From NCBI RefSeq assembly GCF_947242115.1, contig NC_074719.1, positions 39,244,512-39,308,511 on the forward strand: a stretch of 64,000 nucleotides of DNA. Direction: 5' to 3'. Under the pieces are notes generated by a model that searched no databases, was not told the origin of the DNA, and worked only from the letters and a program-made list of their open reading frames with translations. Source of the DNA: Biomphalaria glabrata (lineage: Eukaryota > Mollusca > Gastropoda > Planorbidae). Each line of letters begins with the position of its first letter. Within the stretch, counting starts at the first letter, position 1. Positions 1-10,700 of this stretch are shown here, piece after piece. The translations under genes were made by a program, and so were the position numbers.

Positions 1-1224
1 ACTCTTTTTCTCTTAATTGACGATTCCATATTTGATTTGACCTCATTAAATTAACTTTATGTTTCATCTTATAAACTCTATTTTGCCTTATATATTTCTG
101 CCTGTGTTTCTTGACTCTTTTTCTCTTAATTGACGATTCCATATTTGATTTGACCTCATTAAATTAACTTATTCTTTAATCTTATAAACTCTATTTTGCC
201 TTATATATTTCTGCCTGTGTTTCTTGACTCTTTTTCTCTTAATTGACGATTCCATATTTGATTTGACCTCATTAAATTAACTTAATGTTTAATCTTATAA
301 ACTCTATTTTGCCTTATATATTTCTGCCTGTGTTTCTTGACTCTTTTTCTCTTAATTGACGATTCCATATTTGATTTGACCTCATTAAATTAACTTAATG
401 TTTAATCTTATAAACTCTATTTTGCCTTATATATTTCTGCCTGTGTTTCTTGACTCTTTTTCTCTTAATTGACGATTCCATATTTGATTTGACCTCATTA
501 AATTAAATTATTCTTTAATCTTATAAACTCTATTTTGCCTTATATATTTCTGCCTGTGTTTCTTGACTCTTTTTCTCTTAATTGACGATTCCATATTTGA
601 TTTGACCTCATTAAATTAACTTATTCTTTAATCTTATAAACTCTATTTTGCCTTATATATTTCTGCCTGTGTTTCTTGACTCTTTTTCTCTTAATTGACG
701 ATTCCATATTTGATTTGACCTCATTAAATTAACTTAATGTTTAATCTTATAAACTCTATTTTGCCTTATATATTTCTGCCTGTGTTTCTTGACTCTTTTT
801 CTCTTAATTGACGATTCCATATTTGATTTGACCTCATTAAATTAACTTAATGTTTAATCTTATAAACTCTATTTTGCCTTATATATTTCTGCCTGTGTTT
901 CTTGACTCTTTTTCTCTTAATTGACGATTCCATATTTGATTTGACCTCATTAAATTAAATTATTCTTTAATCTTATAAACTCTATTTTGCCTTATATATT
1001 TCTGCCTGTGTTTCTTGACTCTTTTTCTCTTAATTGACGATTCCATATTTGATTTGACCTCATTAAATTAAATTATTCTTTAATCTTATAAACTCTATTT
1101 TGCCTTATATATTTCTGCCTGTGTTTCTTGACTCTTTTTCTCTTAATTGACGATTCCATATTTGATTTGACCTCATTAAATTAAATTATTCTTTAATCTT
1201 ATAATCTCTATTTTGCCTTATATA
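1..1224. repeat. 113-bp satellite array, about 10.8 copies
   Basis: Unit starts fall at 1, 114, 227, 340, 453, 566, 679, 792, 905, 1018 and 1131, an exact 113-bp period, with very high identity between units. The array is cut by the window edge, so its true length is unknown. About the first 94 bases of the unit match the left arm of the MITE seen at 48568-48828 and, inverted, at 41467-41726. The remaining 19 or so bases are a linker found only here. A variable site in the middle of the unit falls into three types, and units 2-5 and 6-9 carry the same order of types, which suggests a four-unit (452-bp) higher-order repeat. Confidence 0.97.
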
Positions 1225-1376
1225 CAAAGAGGATGCATTCTCCTTTAGTTCTATACCAAAGAAAATATTTTCTGATAACAAATAACAAAGCTATTGAAGC
1301 TAAATTATAACAGACTAGTGAAATAGTAATGAAGAATTCTCTCGAAAAGTGGAAAACTAATTACGGAGAGAAAGAG
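1131..1376. mobile_element. TTAA-type MITE, right part, continuous with the satellite
   Basis: The last satellite unit runs without a break into sequence matching the right two thirds of the MITEs at 41467-41726 and 48568-48828. It ends in the terminal inverted repeat GGAGAGAAAGAG near 1376. The TTAA after the repeat, seen at 48825-48828, has decayed here. No transposase is encoded. Confidence 0.8.
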
Positions 1377-1439
1377 CTGATGCCCATTTGTTGAGCGATT
1401 CCTTTTTGTGATTGTTGACTACCATTCACCTTAGGTTGA

Positions 1440-1850
1440 GATAGTTAAATGGTTTATCTGGTTGTTCCAGAGATGACTCTTTAAAAGTTAATCACCCAAT
1501 GCATTTCCCGTGAAGCCTAAGTGCCCAGGAATCCATTCTAATAGGATTTTGAATTTTAACATTTTATGGTAAAAATGTTGTCAAATCTATTGCGCTGGAT
1601 GAGGTGCTGCTGATTACAGATTGGATTGTGAGTCTGTTTGGACAATAATATCTAATGGTGTTTGTATTCCTGGATAAAGATTGTTTTTAACTGTCTGCAA
1701 TGCTCTGGTGATTGCCTTTATTTCTACCTTGAGGTTTAAGCAATATTCAAGACAGAGTCTACTTAATTCACATTTTGTTAGGGAGAGGGAGATGGGGTCA
1801 AGAAAAGGAAGGCACTAAGACTAGCATTCATAATGGCTTTGAAGGCTGAT
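1440..1850 (-). pseudogene. LINE RNase H domain remnant
   Basis: Minus-strand translation gives broken pieces of a LINE-type RNase H: an ELCLEY-like stretch, a VEIKAI-like helix, a TDSQS motif and a WIPGHLGFTGNA motif, in the order expected of the family. Several stops interrupt it. No reverse transcriptase lies next to it. The type resembles the RNase H of Jockey/I-group LINEs, but the clade is not fixed. Confidence 0.65.
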
Positions 1851-1856
1851 CAATCG

Positions 1857-1905
1857 TTGTATATATAGGGATATAGGGATATAGGGATATAGGGATATAT
1901 ATATG
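1857..1905. repeat. ATAGGGAT microsatellite
   Basis: Four to five copies of an 8-bp unit of the form ATAGGGAT, flanked by AT dinucleotides. Confidence 0.85.
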
Positions 1906-1936
1906 GGTAGTTGTTTTTGGATGGCTTTCAATTATT

Positions 1937-2272
1937 TCTGGAGTATTTAATTATGGCCCCAATGGTTTTAATTGCTTTGTTGGGGTATTATTTAATAAGT
2001 TTGTTCAGTTATTGGTTGTTTGTAGTTTAGTTTGTTAAAAAGCAAAAATGTTAAATATTCCAAACTTATTGTATTACTGTCAGTCATTCTCGACATCGAA
2101 TAATGTCTGGAGTATTTAATTATGGCCCCAGTGGTTTTAATTGCTTTGTTGGGGTATTATTTAATAAGTTTGTTCAGTGATTGGTTGTTTGAAGATTGGT
2201 TTGTTAAAAAGGAAAATGTTAAATATTCCAAACTTATTGTATGACTGTCAGTTATCCTCGACATCAAATAAT
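1937..2272. repeat. Tandem duplication, 169-bp period
   Basis: The stretch beginning TCTGGAGTATTTAATTATGG at 1937 returns at 2106 with only a few differences. It has no coding potential that I can see. Confidence 0.93.
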
Positions 2273-2469
2273 GTCAGTACTATCAAAAGAAATCAATACT
2301 TTTTAAAAGACATCAGAGTTTAGATCATGAATAAAAAAAATAGTATTAATACAATTTTATAGCATAGCATACCAAGCAGGGTTAAACAACTTTTTAATAA
2401 CTTTAAAATAAAGCTTTGTTTTTTTTTCCTCTTTATTTTACTTTTATAACGCAAGAGAAACATAAAATA

Positions 2470-2790
2470 AAGAGAAAATTGACTGTTACAGTTAGAATCG
2501 AATCAAGCTAAATCAACTTTTGGGGATCCTTGGGGACCTCTTTTGGTATTCTTAGGGTTGAAAATGTTCACTGTCGGGACGAGCGAATTATGCACTTGTG
2601 GAGCATCACTAGAGAATGCTGACCATACTACATACTTTATCAGGAGGCCCAAACAAGACCCTGGTCCAAAAAACCCTCCTATGGAAGAAAAACTATAAGT
2701 AGAACTGACTGATCTGGAAACCAATGAGTGATTAATCTCAGACATAGGATAACTGATCTGATCCCTCCGACGTGTAAAATGAGAACAAAG
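2470..2790 (+). pseudogene. LINE 3'-end remnant (first copy)
   Basis: Plus-strand translation recalls the C-terminal tail of Jockey-like LINE proteins: a CTCGASLENADH zinc-type segment, then a DLET segment, ending in a GAA/GAAG-rich run that could be the old 3' tail. A closely related copy lies at 50400-50715 in the same position relative to a signal-peptide exon, so the two were duplicated with their surroundings. Stops and frame changes are present. Confidence 0.55.
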
Positions 2791-2841
2791 AAGAAGAAAA
2801 AAAGATGTTAACTGTACAGTATGATTTACAATAATGCTTAC

Positions 2842-2893
2842 CAGAAATAGTTAGTACTGTAGATATACAACACATCAGTAGAAGGCGATGCAT
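2842..2893 (-). CDS. Candidate signal-peptide first exon, copy 1
   Basis: The minus strand reads MHRLLLMCCISTVLTIS, then one extra G, and meets a consensus splice donor (GTAAGC) just below 2842. The 52-base exon therefore ends in phase 1. The hydrophobic core after His-Arg is typical of a secretory signal peptide. A TATA-like box lies about 90 bases upstream. The copy at 50750-50801 keeps length, phase, donor and 16 of 17 residues. Downstream exons would lie below 2842, and I find none before the window edge. The phase and role match exon 1 of the six-exon gene at 36342-43867, but homology to it is not shown. It could be a dead exon. Confidence 0.5.
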
Positions 2894-2977
2894 TTTGTTT
2901 TTCCAATCAACACAATCGAAATACACAACTTGAGCTTGAAGGTGAAGCCAACGTTTGCCTCAGTGTTAGTTGACTAC

Positions 2978-2988
2978 ATTATATATAG
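2978..2988 (-). promoter_or_regulatory. TATA-like box of signal exon copy 1
   Basis: The minus strand carries TATATATAAT about 90 bases before the ATG at 2893. The matching position of the second copy (50885-50895) also holds a TATATAA-type box. Confidence 0.4.
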
Positions 2989-3109
2989 ATTTCGCTAAGT
3001 CTGAGTTTTAATTAATTAAAAGATAGGATTAAAAGATTTGTTCACACAGAAACAACAGAAAGGGGAATAAAGCAACAACAAAAGAATGACAGAAAAGAGA
3101 ACAAAGGCT

Positions 3110-3815
3110 AACACAAGATGACATTATAGAGGACAAAGTCTAACACAGCAAGACAGAAAGGAGGCAAAATTTAAAACAAGAGGACAGAAAGAAAGACAAA
3201 GGGTAACACGAAAGTACTGAGAGAAGTACAAAGGGTAACTCAAGAGGACGGAGAGAAGTACAAAGGGTAACTCAAGAGGACGGAGAGAAGGACAAAGGGT
3301 AACTCAAGAGGACGGAGAGAAGTACAAAGGGTAACTCAAGAGGACGGAGAGAAGTACAAAGGGTAACTCAAGAGGACGGAGAGAAGTACAAAGGGTAACT
3401 CAAGAGGACGGAGAGAAGGACAAAGGGTAACTCAAGAGGACGGAGAGAAGGACAAAGGGTAACTCAAGAGGACTGAGAGAAGGACAAAGGGTAACTCAAG
3501 AGGACTGAGAGAAGGACAAAAGATAACACTAGAGGACTTAGAGAAGGACAAAGGGTAACGCGAGAGGACTGAGAGAAGGACAAAAGATAATACTAAAGGA
3601 CTGAGAGAAGGACAGAGTGTAACACGAGAGGACTGAGACAAGGACAATAGGTAACACGAGAGGACTAAGAGAAGGACAAAGTCAAACACAAGAGGAGAGA
3701 AAGGAGGACAAAGTTTAATGCAAGAGGACAGAAAGGAAGACAAAGTCTAACACGAGAGGACTCAAAGAAGGACAAAGTCTAACACAGGAGGACAGAAAGG
3801 AGGACAAAAACTAGC
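3110..3815. repeat. 32-bp minisatellite (first copy)
   Basis: Units of the form GAGAAGTACAAAGGGTAACT plus AAGAGGACG recur every 32 bases, most regular between about 3220 and 3560 and more degraded on both sides. It lies just upstream of the candidate promoter and exon at 2842-2988. A related array sits at 51005-51530 in the same relative position. Its apparent reading frames are artefacts of repetition. Confidence 0.93.
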
Positions 3816-4254
3816 ACAGGATAATAAAAACATACTTGCAAACAATGACATACATAAAAGAAGATTTTTTTAAAATAAAGCTTATATTAAGTGTAATTAT
3901 TTCAATTAGTTTGGATCAGTCATTTCATTCAATATGTAATAGATCTAGACTAAAAAACGATAAATCTGTCCGTTTATAAATATATTTACCTTTTGTTTTT
4001 GTTGAGTAATTTCATGTTATTTAGCTGTGTCAATATGCTAGGACACTAGCACTTGTCTGGACCAGTTGGGAAAAGAAGGGAGGGGGGGGGGAGAAAGAAG
4101 TGGTATATGTCTGAGCGTTGACCTAATCCCTTTTCAAAGCATTTTATATTTTAAAAAATGTACGTTTTGGCTCAAGCTTCATCAAGACATTACACTTACC
4201 ACTATGCAGACTAGGTGCTTATGAAAATGGAAGACTATGTAGTAATTTATGGTT

Positions 4255-4330
4255 AATTAAAAATCCTAGTCTTCACATGGATTCGAACTTGGGACTTCCG
4301 CTTCCATTCAGCTACTGACCTATTCTACAC
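4255..4330 (-). mobile_element. tRNA-derived SINE head, degenerate
   Basis: The minus strand reads like a tRNA-type promoter: a CAGTAGCTGAATGG-like A box and, about 35 bases on, GTTCGAATCC as B box, followed by a phrase seen in other SINE copies in this window. Confidence 0.5.
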
Positions 4331-4570
4331 AAAGTTTGAAGGGGACTAATTCAGCTTATACCACCATATGTCATTCCCTTGTTTGATTCCAAAGTTAATA
4401 ATTAATTACCAATATTTAATTAACTAATTGTGTTTTTTTTAAAATTGATTCTTGTTTTGACAGGTAAAAGAAAAAACTGCAAAATTTCAGGTTAATCCCA
4501 GGTGTTCTGTGGGACCAATAACATGTACAAACATTTTAGCTGACAGACAGACAGAGTGAATTGAAACAAG
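4330..4570. repeat. Dispersed repeat family Y (unclassified)
   Basis: Shares ordered blocks (a TTCCCTTGTTTGAT block, a TTGATTCTTG..GTCAGGTAAAAG block, an ATAACATGTACAAAC block, and a CAGACAGACAGAGTGA end) with 22300-22570, 31790-32040 and 47390-47640. There is no coding sequence and no clear terminal repeats. Confidence 0.55.
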
Positions 4571-5090
4571 AAAAAAATTAAATTGATAAAAACATATTAA
4601 GCAGCAAAAAAAAAACTGAATACTAAGTGCCATATTTCTCATACATAGCAACATTTTTGTAGGCCAGCGCTTTGTGAGAAGACCGACTATTACCTAGTTA
4701 ATTAATGACACGTCTACTTCTCTCTCTTTGCAGTATCTCCAAAGAAACCACGTGAGTTTTAAATAATAACACTCTATTTCGTGTCCATACTCGGTTGTAA
4801 AGCTTCTGCATAAAAGTCGCTGTAAAAAAAAAATAGATTAAAAAAAAAATTGTGTGACATTTACATAAAAGTGCATCGTTAGCCTTTATAAAGAAAAACT
4901 AAAGTTTTCTTTTAATTTGAGTAGCTATTATACCAGAATAAAACACAAGTATTAATATTTATTTTTGTTGTGAACGTATTAAGTACATTTTACAGATATA
5001 TATGGATAAGTGATACAGAAAATACACAAAAAATTACCATTCTTTGTTAAAATATCGTTAACACAATATTCCTTTACATTTATGTATTGT
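4570..5090. other. Unassigned AT-rich stretch
   Basis: A-rich and T-rich tracts with no supported reading frame or recognisable element. Confidence 0.4.
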
Positions 5091-5360
5091 TTTAGAGGTG
5101 GTGTTTTTTATGTAAAAAAGTAATTGCATAATTAATTTTAAAAACAAAAACGGTTTGCTTTTAAAAAACAAAAAAAAAATCCGTTGTACATAAACTTTGT
5201 AAGCCACAACGAGTGGGGAACTAAGAATTTTCATCTCTCTTCTAGTTTTTAAGATCTAAGTGTGACACACAGGCAAGAATGACTGATGGACAGACGGACA
5301 GGCGAATATTGCGAAAGCGTAAAAGCGTTTTTTTTTCTTAATTTGGGGACCGCTAAAAAA
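5090..5360. repeat. Dispersed repeat family Z, diverged copy
   Basis: Contains the family's late blocks: a CATAATTAATTTTAAAAA stretch, a TCTAGTTTTTAAGATCTAAG block, a GGAC/GACA-rich core and the terminal GGGGACCGCTAAAAAA. Its right flank resembles the sequence at about 52700-52790. Confidence 0.6.
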
Positions 5361-5804
5361 GACAATACATTGTTTATACAACTAATAAAGTGATTGTTTT
5401 TCTGTTAGTAACTAATAAATAATAGATTAAAAAGAGTAAAACATTTTATACTAAAAAAAATCTTTAGAGCCGTTTTTGAGAGCACCGTAAATGCTCCACA
5501 GCCAATTTGGAGTTTCCGGGTTCAATAATGTTCTGATTTGAATAGAGGTACTGCAAAATGAAAATTTACAGTCCTTTAAGAGTTTGAAGGAACAGGTTTG
5601 ACTTGAACATTTTTAATACCACTGTCTTGAAAATGGTTTTAAGTTACATTAACTAATTAATACAAGGTTACAAAGACAGTTTGTGTGGACACACAAAATC
5701 AAAAATCATCAAAAAATGCATATCTTTTTTATTGGATATGACTCACAAAAATTGTTGAACTATGTAGGCTACTTTATTTTTTTTTTTAAATAACGAATAT
5801 CACC

Positions 5805-5877
5805 TTTTTAGCTGGGTTTCGAACGCAGAACCTTCTGCGAGTTAGGCAGATGTAATAACTACTACACTAGGGAAACA
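5805..5877 (-). pseudogene. tRNA-Val(AAC)-like relic or SINE head
   Basis: The minus strand closely resembles a eukaryotic tRNA-Val: a TAGTGTAGTAGTTAT A-box region, an anticodon loop CTAACTC with AAC, and a GCGTTCGAAACCC T-arm/B box. The acceptor ends do not pair (5' GTTTCCC against an AT-rich 3' side), so it is not a working tRNA gene. It is either a tRNA pseudogene or the 5' end of a tRNA-Val-derived SINE. Confidence 0.65.
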
Positions 5878-5964
5878 CATATCGAAATGAACAATTTATT
5901 CCTTACACTTTCAGCTTGATACCAAAGGTATGTTACTTAATAGTACCTCCATTGTCATTTGACA

Positions 5965-6300
5965 TACAGAGACTAGATCTAGCTAGATCTAGACTAGATT
6001 TTGCTAGATCTAGACCTAGTTTAAAATCTAAATCTAGATTCAAGATCTAAGTCTAAGCCTAGATCTAGAAATAGGCCTATATCTAAGTCATTTTAAGTCT
6101 TTAAACCTAGATTGGCCTAAATCTAGAAATGGATCTGTCATTCTAAGTCTCTAAGCCTATATTGGCCTAGATCTAGAAATAGATCTAAGTCTCTAAAAAG
6201 TCTAGATCTAGAGATATATCTAATTCTAGATAAAGAATCTTGTTATAGAATCTACTAAATCTAGACTAGAACTCGTATATAGATCTATGTAGATCTGGCC
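5965..6300. repeat. TAGATC-rich imperfect repeat
   Basis: About 330 bases dominated by CTAGATCT, AGATCTA and close variants, rich in short palindromes. No regular period and no coding sequence. Confidence 0.8.
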
Positions 6301-6649
6301 TCTATTTATTGTAATTTAGAATCAGATTGTTGTCAAGTGTTTAGCCTAATGAGCAAGTGTGAAAACTGGGCGATAAAAAGTACTTTTTAAGTTGTTGTTT
6401 TAAAACTTACAATTGAAACGAAGTTCATATTAAAATTCTTTTTAAAAACAACATTCGAATCAGTATTCTATTCCATGAGGTATTAAATAATTGAAACATC
6501 TTTTTTGATAATGATCCATTGATACTTTTTCAATCGTGAACTTAAGTGATTTTTTTTTACCAATACGCAAATCTATGAATAAAGATTGATTTATTAAAGA
6601 AAGAAACTTGTGAACTTTTTAATAAGACTTACTTCCCCTGAAGTTTTTC

Positions 6650-6905
6650 ATTGAAAAGTGATGTATTATTTATAAAAATTTGCTTGCATATATAATTTTA
6701 AAAATTAGATCGTTCACTTTCAGAAAAGAAAAAAAGGAGCCGTTGCATCAGAACTTTGAATGATCTAAATATCATGATGACCGTTTTTCATTTTTTCTTC
6801 TAGTTTTTGAGATATAAACGGGAAGGACGGACGGACGGACAGACAAACAGACAGGCCTCACAAAACTAATAGCGTCTTTTTCCCTTTTGAGGGCCGCTAA
6901 AAATG
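6650..6905. repeat. Dispersed repeat family Z, 3' part
   Basis: Matches the end of the fuller copy at 45690-46430: a TTCACTTTCAGAAAAGAAAA block, GCCGTTGCATCAGAACTTTG, a GGAC repeat core, ACTAATAGCGTC and the terminal GGGCCGCTAAAAAT. Confidence 0.8.
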
Positions 6906-6959
6906 AGCAAAATTCATTTTAATACCGTATTATCAAGGGTTCTATATGACTGGTTTCAA

Positions 6960-7786
6960 AGGTTGTCATGGCCAGGGGTGTCAATGGGGTTAAGCTCCCA
7001 TTGTCTATAAAGTACTCCTAATGGCATGCGTCTCAAATAGCCTCTGACAACTAAGTCCAGCACCTGGCCTGCTCGTGTGGCTTAGATATTAAGCCCGGCG
7101 AAACTGCTCTTACTAACAGGTGAAGGGGTGAAGGCGGATACCTGGCGCCACAAAACCGGGAGCTTCGGGCAGATGAAGCTCGTCAGCCTAGTAAGGCAGT
7201 TCATCTAGGAGAGGGGTACTCTGACTTCAAACCCCCGCTGCCTTGCGGTACTGAGGCTTCAGGAGACAACCTCGAGGAGAAATCAGGAGTGAAGCCCCTT
7301 AGGCGTTGGGAGTATCAGCTACGAAAATCCCTCCGGCAGCTTCTGCAACTGAGTTGGTGCCAAATGTAATGCGATGCGTTCCTTTGGATCACATCAGCAA
7401 GGTCGAGAGAGGGATCATGACGCATGGGCCACCCATGACCCCTTTATCCAAGGCCCAGGAATGCGCCCCGGAGAGGAAACTCTGGTGCTGCTGCAAAGCG
7501 GCTAAAACAACACGGGAGACAACAGTTACGGGTTATAAGTCCAACTTGATTGGCGTAATGTATGGACGCCACGGGTTGTCTCTGACGGTGGGAGAGGTCT
7601 TCGCGCCTCACTGATCAGCTACCGCCCGCCTCAACCTGGGCAGCCCCCAGTCAGTTAGGTGCTGATCCGCCACAGCCTGCCTGCTCTAATGGGTGCTTAG
7701 AGCTTAGTTTAAAACGACAAGTAGGCTGGAAACTTGCACCAAGCAACAAAAGAAGAAAAATTAAACTGAAAAAGAAAATCCCTGTC
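6960..7786 (+). mobile_element. 5' untranslated region of the full-length LINE
   Basis: A GC-richer block that departs from the AT-rich host sequence at about 6960 and leads straight into the LINE reading frame at 7787. It has no convincing ORF1: a 102-codon frame at 7306-7614 lacks RNA-binding, coiled-coil or zinc-knuckle signs, so I leave it as untranslated. The exact 5' edge and any target duplication could not be fixed. Confidence 0.6.
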
Positions 7787-10700
7787 ATGCGACTGGCCAC
7801 TTGGAATGTCAGGACAATGTGTCCTGGTCTCACTGATGATCTAAGGCAGATCGACGATGCAAGGAAGACGGCAGTTATAAACAACGAGCTAAAAAGGCTA
7901 CATATTGACATTGCAGCCCTGCAAGAAACCCGACTGGCCGAAAACGGCATGCTCCGCGAGACTGACTACACTTTCTTTTGGAAAGGGAAAGCACAGGATG
8001 AGACTCGAATACATGGTGTGGGCTTTGCTGTCAAGAACAGTCTTCTTCCCATGATAGTCCCTCCAGTTGGTGGCTCGGAACGGCTACTAAGCATAAGTAT
8101 GATGACAGCATCTGGAAAAGTCACTCTAATTAGTGCCTATGCCCCCACACTATGCTCACTTCAGGAGGACAAAGACAAGTTCTATGAAGACCTCAAAGAA
8201 GCCATTGCAAACATTCCTCAAAAAGAACATATGATCCTTCTAGGTGACTTCAATGCCAGAGTAGGATCAGATCACACTACCTGGCCAGACTGTCTTGGGC
8301 TTTTTGGAATCGGAAAGATGAATGAGAACGGACAAAGACTGCTTGAATTCTGCACATACCATAAGCTCTGCATTACCAACACATACTTCAGAACAAAACC
8401 ACAGCACTGTGTCTCATGGAGGCACCCTAGGTCTGGGCACTGGCACCAGCTGGATATGATACTGACACGAAAAAAGGACATTGGAAATATACTGCTGACA
8501 CGTAGCTACCAAAGCGCGGATTGTGATACTGATCATACTTTAGTGTCCTGCCGGACAAGACTGCTGCCAACTAAGATCCACACTTCACAGGGAAAAAGAA
8601 AATCACGCCTGAATACTACTAGCACAAAAAATCCTGATCTTTGCACCGAATTTGAGAACAAATTAGAGGAAGCTTTTAAAAACTTTTCTGTGACTGAGGT
8701 AGAAAAAGGCTGGACATTTATGCGTGATACAATCTACCAAACATCATCACTGGTCTTTGGAAACAAAACCAAGAAAAGCGAAGACTGGTTTGAAGCGAGT
8801 CTACCAGAAATGGAAAATGCCACCACGAACAAGAGAGCAGCCATGCTAATCTACAAGAAGGATCCCACCCCAAGCAACTTAAAAAGGCTCAGAGCTGCAC
8901 GTAACAATGCCCAAAGAGTAGCGAGACAATGTGCTAACAAATACTGGCAGGAGCTATGCGAAGACATTCAATCTTGTGCCGACTGTGGAAACATAAGAGG
9001 ACTATATGAGGGCATGAGAAAAGCCTTTGGACCTCACACCAGCAAGTGTGCTCCGCTAAAGTCAAAAGATGGCTCAATCATCAGCGATCGTGCGCTGCAA
9101 ATGGAACGATGGGTAGAACACTATGCAGAACTCTACCAGATTGAAAACGCCATCTCACCAAATGCTGTTTCCAACTTCCCATCACTTCCAGTTTTGACGG
9201 AATTAGACGAAACGCCCTCAGTAAAGGAGCTGAGCATTGCCATTGACATGCTTGCACATGGGAAAACACCCGGAGGAGATGGCATTCCTGCTGAAGTAAT
9301 TCAGGCTGGAAAACATGCCCTAATCAAACCACTCCATGAACTGCTAAGCTTGTGCTGGGAACAAGGAATGGTCCCCCAGAAATTGAAAGACTCCAACATT
9401 GTTACAATTTATAAAAATAAAGGCGACCGCTCTGATTGTAACAATTACAGAGGCATCTCACTGCTTAGCATAGTCGGAAAGGCTTTTGCTAGAGTATTAC
9501 TAAAGCGATTACAGATCCTGGCAGATCGTGTTTATCCAGAATCGCAGTGTGGCTTTAGGGCAGGTAGATCTACAACAGATATGATTTTCTCTCTGCGGCA
9601 GCTACAGGAGAAGAGCAGAGAACAAAAGCAGCCCCTCTTCATAGCTTTTATTGATTTGACCAAGGCCTTTGACCTTGTTAGCAGAAGCGGTCTGTTTGCT
9701 GTACTAGAGAGAATCGGCTGCCCAAATAAGTTAAGAAAACTAGTGTCAGCTTTTCACGAAAATATGCAGGGCACCGTTCAGTTTGAAAGTTCTTCCTCCA
9801 GGCCATTCTCCATTAAGAGCGGTGTAAAACAAGGATGTGTACTGGCCCCTACACTATTTGGCATCTTCTTCTCAGTCGTACTATCCAGTGCTTTTAAATC
9901 CCTGGAAGACGGAATATACATCCATAGCAGATCCGATGGAAGGCTCTTTAACCTGGCACGTCTTAAAGCCAAAACGAAAAGGCGTCGTATCTTGATAAGG
10001 GAGCTGCTGTTTGCCGATGACGCGGCACTCGTATCTCACTCACAAGGAGGTCTACAGAAGCTAGTGAACGCCTTAGCAGCTGTTTGTCAAGAGATTAGCC
10101 TTACTATAAGTCTCTCCAAGACCGAAATCCTGGCACAAGACGTCGCAGAAATACCTATAATACAAATTGGGAACCACACCCTTTCAGTGGTGCAGGAATT
10201 TACCTACTTGGGTTCAACAATTGTCAGTAACCTAGACTTAGACATCGAGCTGACAAAAAGGATAGGAAAAGCTACCACAGCATTGGCAAAACTCTCCAAG
10301 CGCGTCTGGGACAATGGTAAATTGACCACAGCGACCAAAATCCTAGTCTACAACGCCTGTGTTGTGAGCACTCTCCTTTATGGCAGTGAAAGCTGGTCAA
10401 CATACATGTACCAAGAGCACAGATTGAATAGTTTCCACTTGCGCTGCCTGAGACGCATAATGGGCATCTCTTGGAGGGACCATGTTTCCAATCAGGAAGT
10501 TTTGAGATTGGCCAATATGAACAGCATGTATGCTCTCCCAACACAAAGAAGATTACGCTGGCTCGGACATGTCACCCGCATGCCAGATGGTAGAATCCCG
10601 AGAGATATCTTATATGCTGAGCTTGTGGAAGGAGTCAGACCCAAGGGCCGCCCAAGACTAACATATAGAGATGTCTGCAAGCGAGACATGAGAGCCTCAG

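Noticed and set aside
3432-3743. 103-codon frame on the minus strand rich in Ser, Leu and Pro
   Set aside because: It is the 32-bp minisatellite read in frame. The repetition, not coding, keeps it open.
5965-6300. Dense TAGATC palindromes, considered as a protein-binding cluster
   Set aside because: Irregular spacing and simple-sequence composition fit slippage, and nothing links them to a promoter.
7306-7614. 102-codon frame before the LINE, a possible ORF1
   Set aside because: No RNA-binding, coiled-coil or zinc-knuckle features, and the stretch reads as untranslated leader. Comparison with other copies would be needed to revive it.
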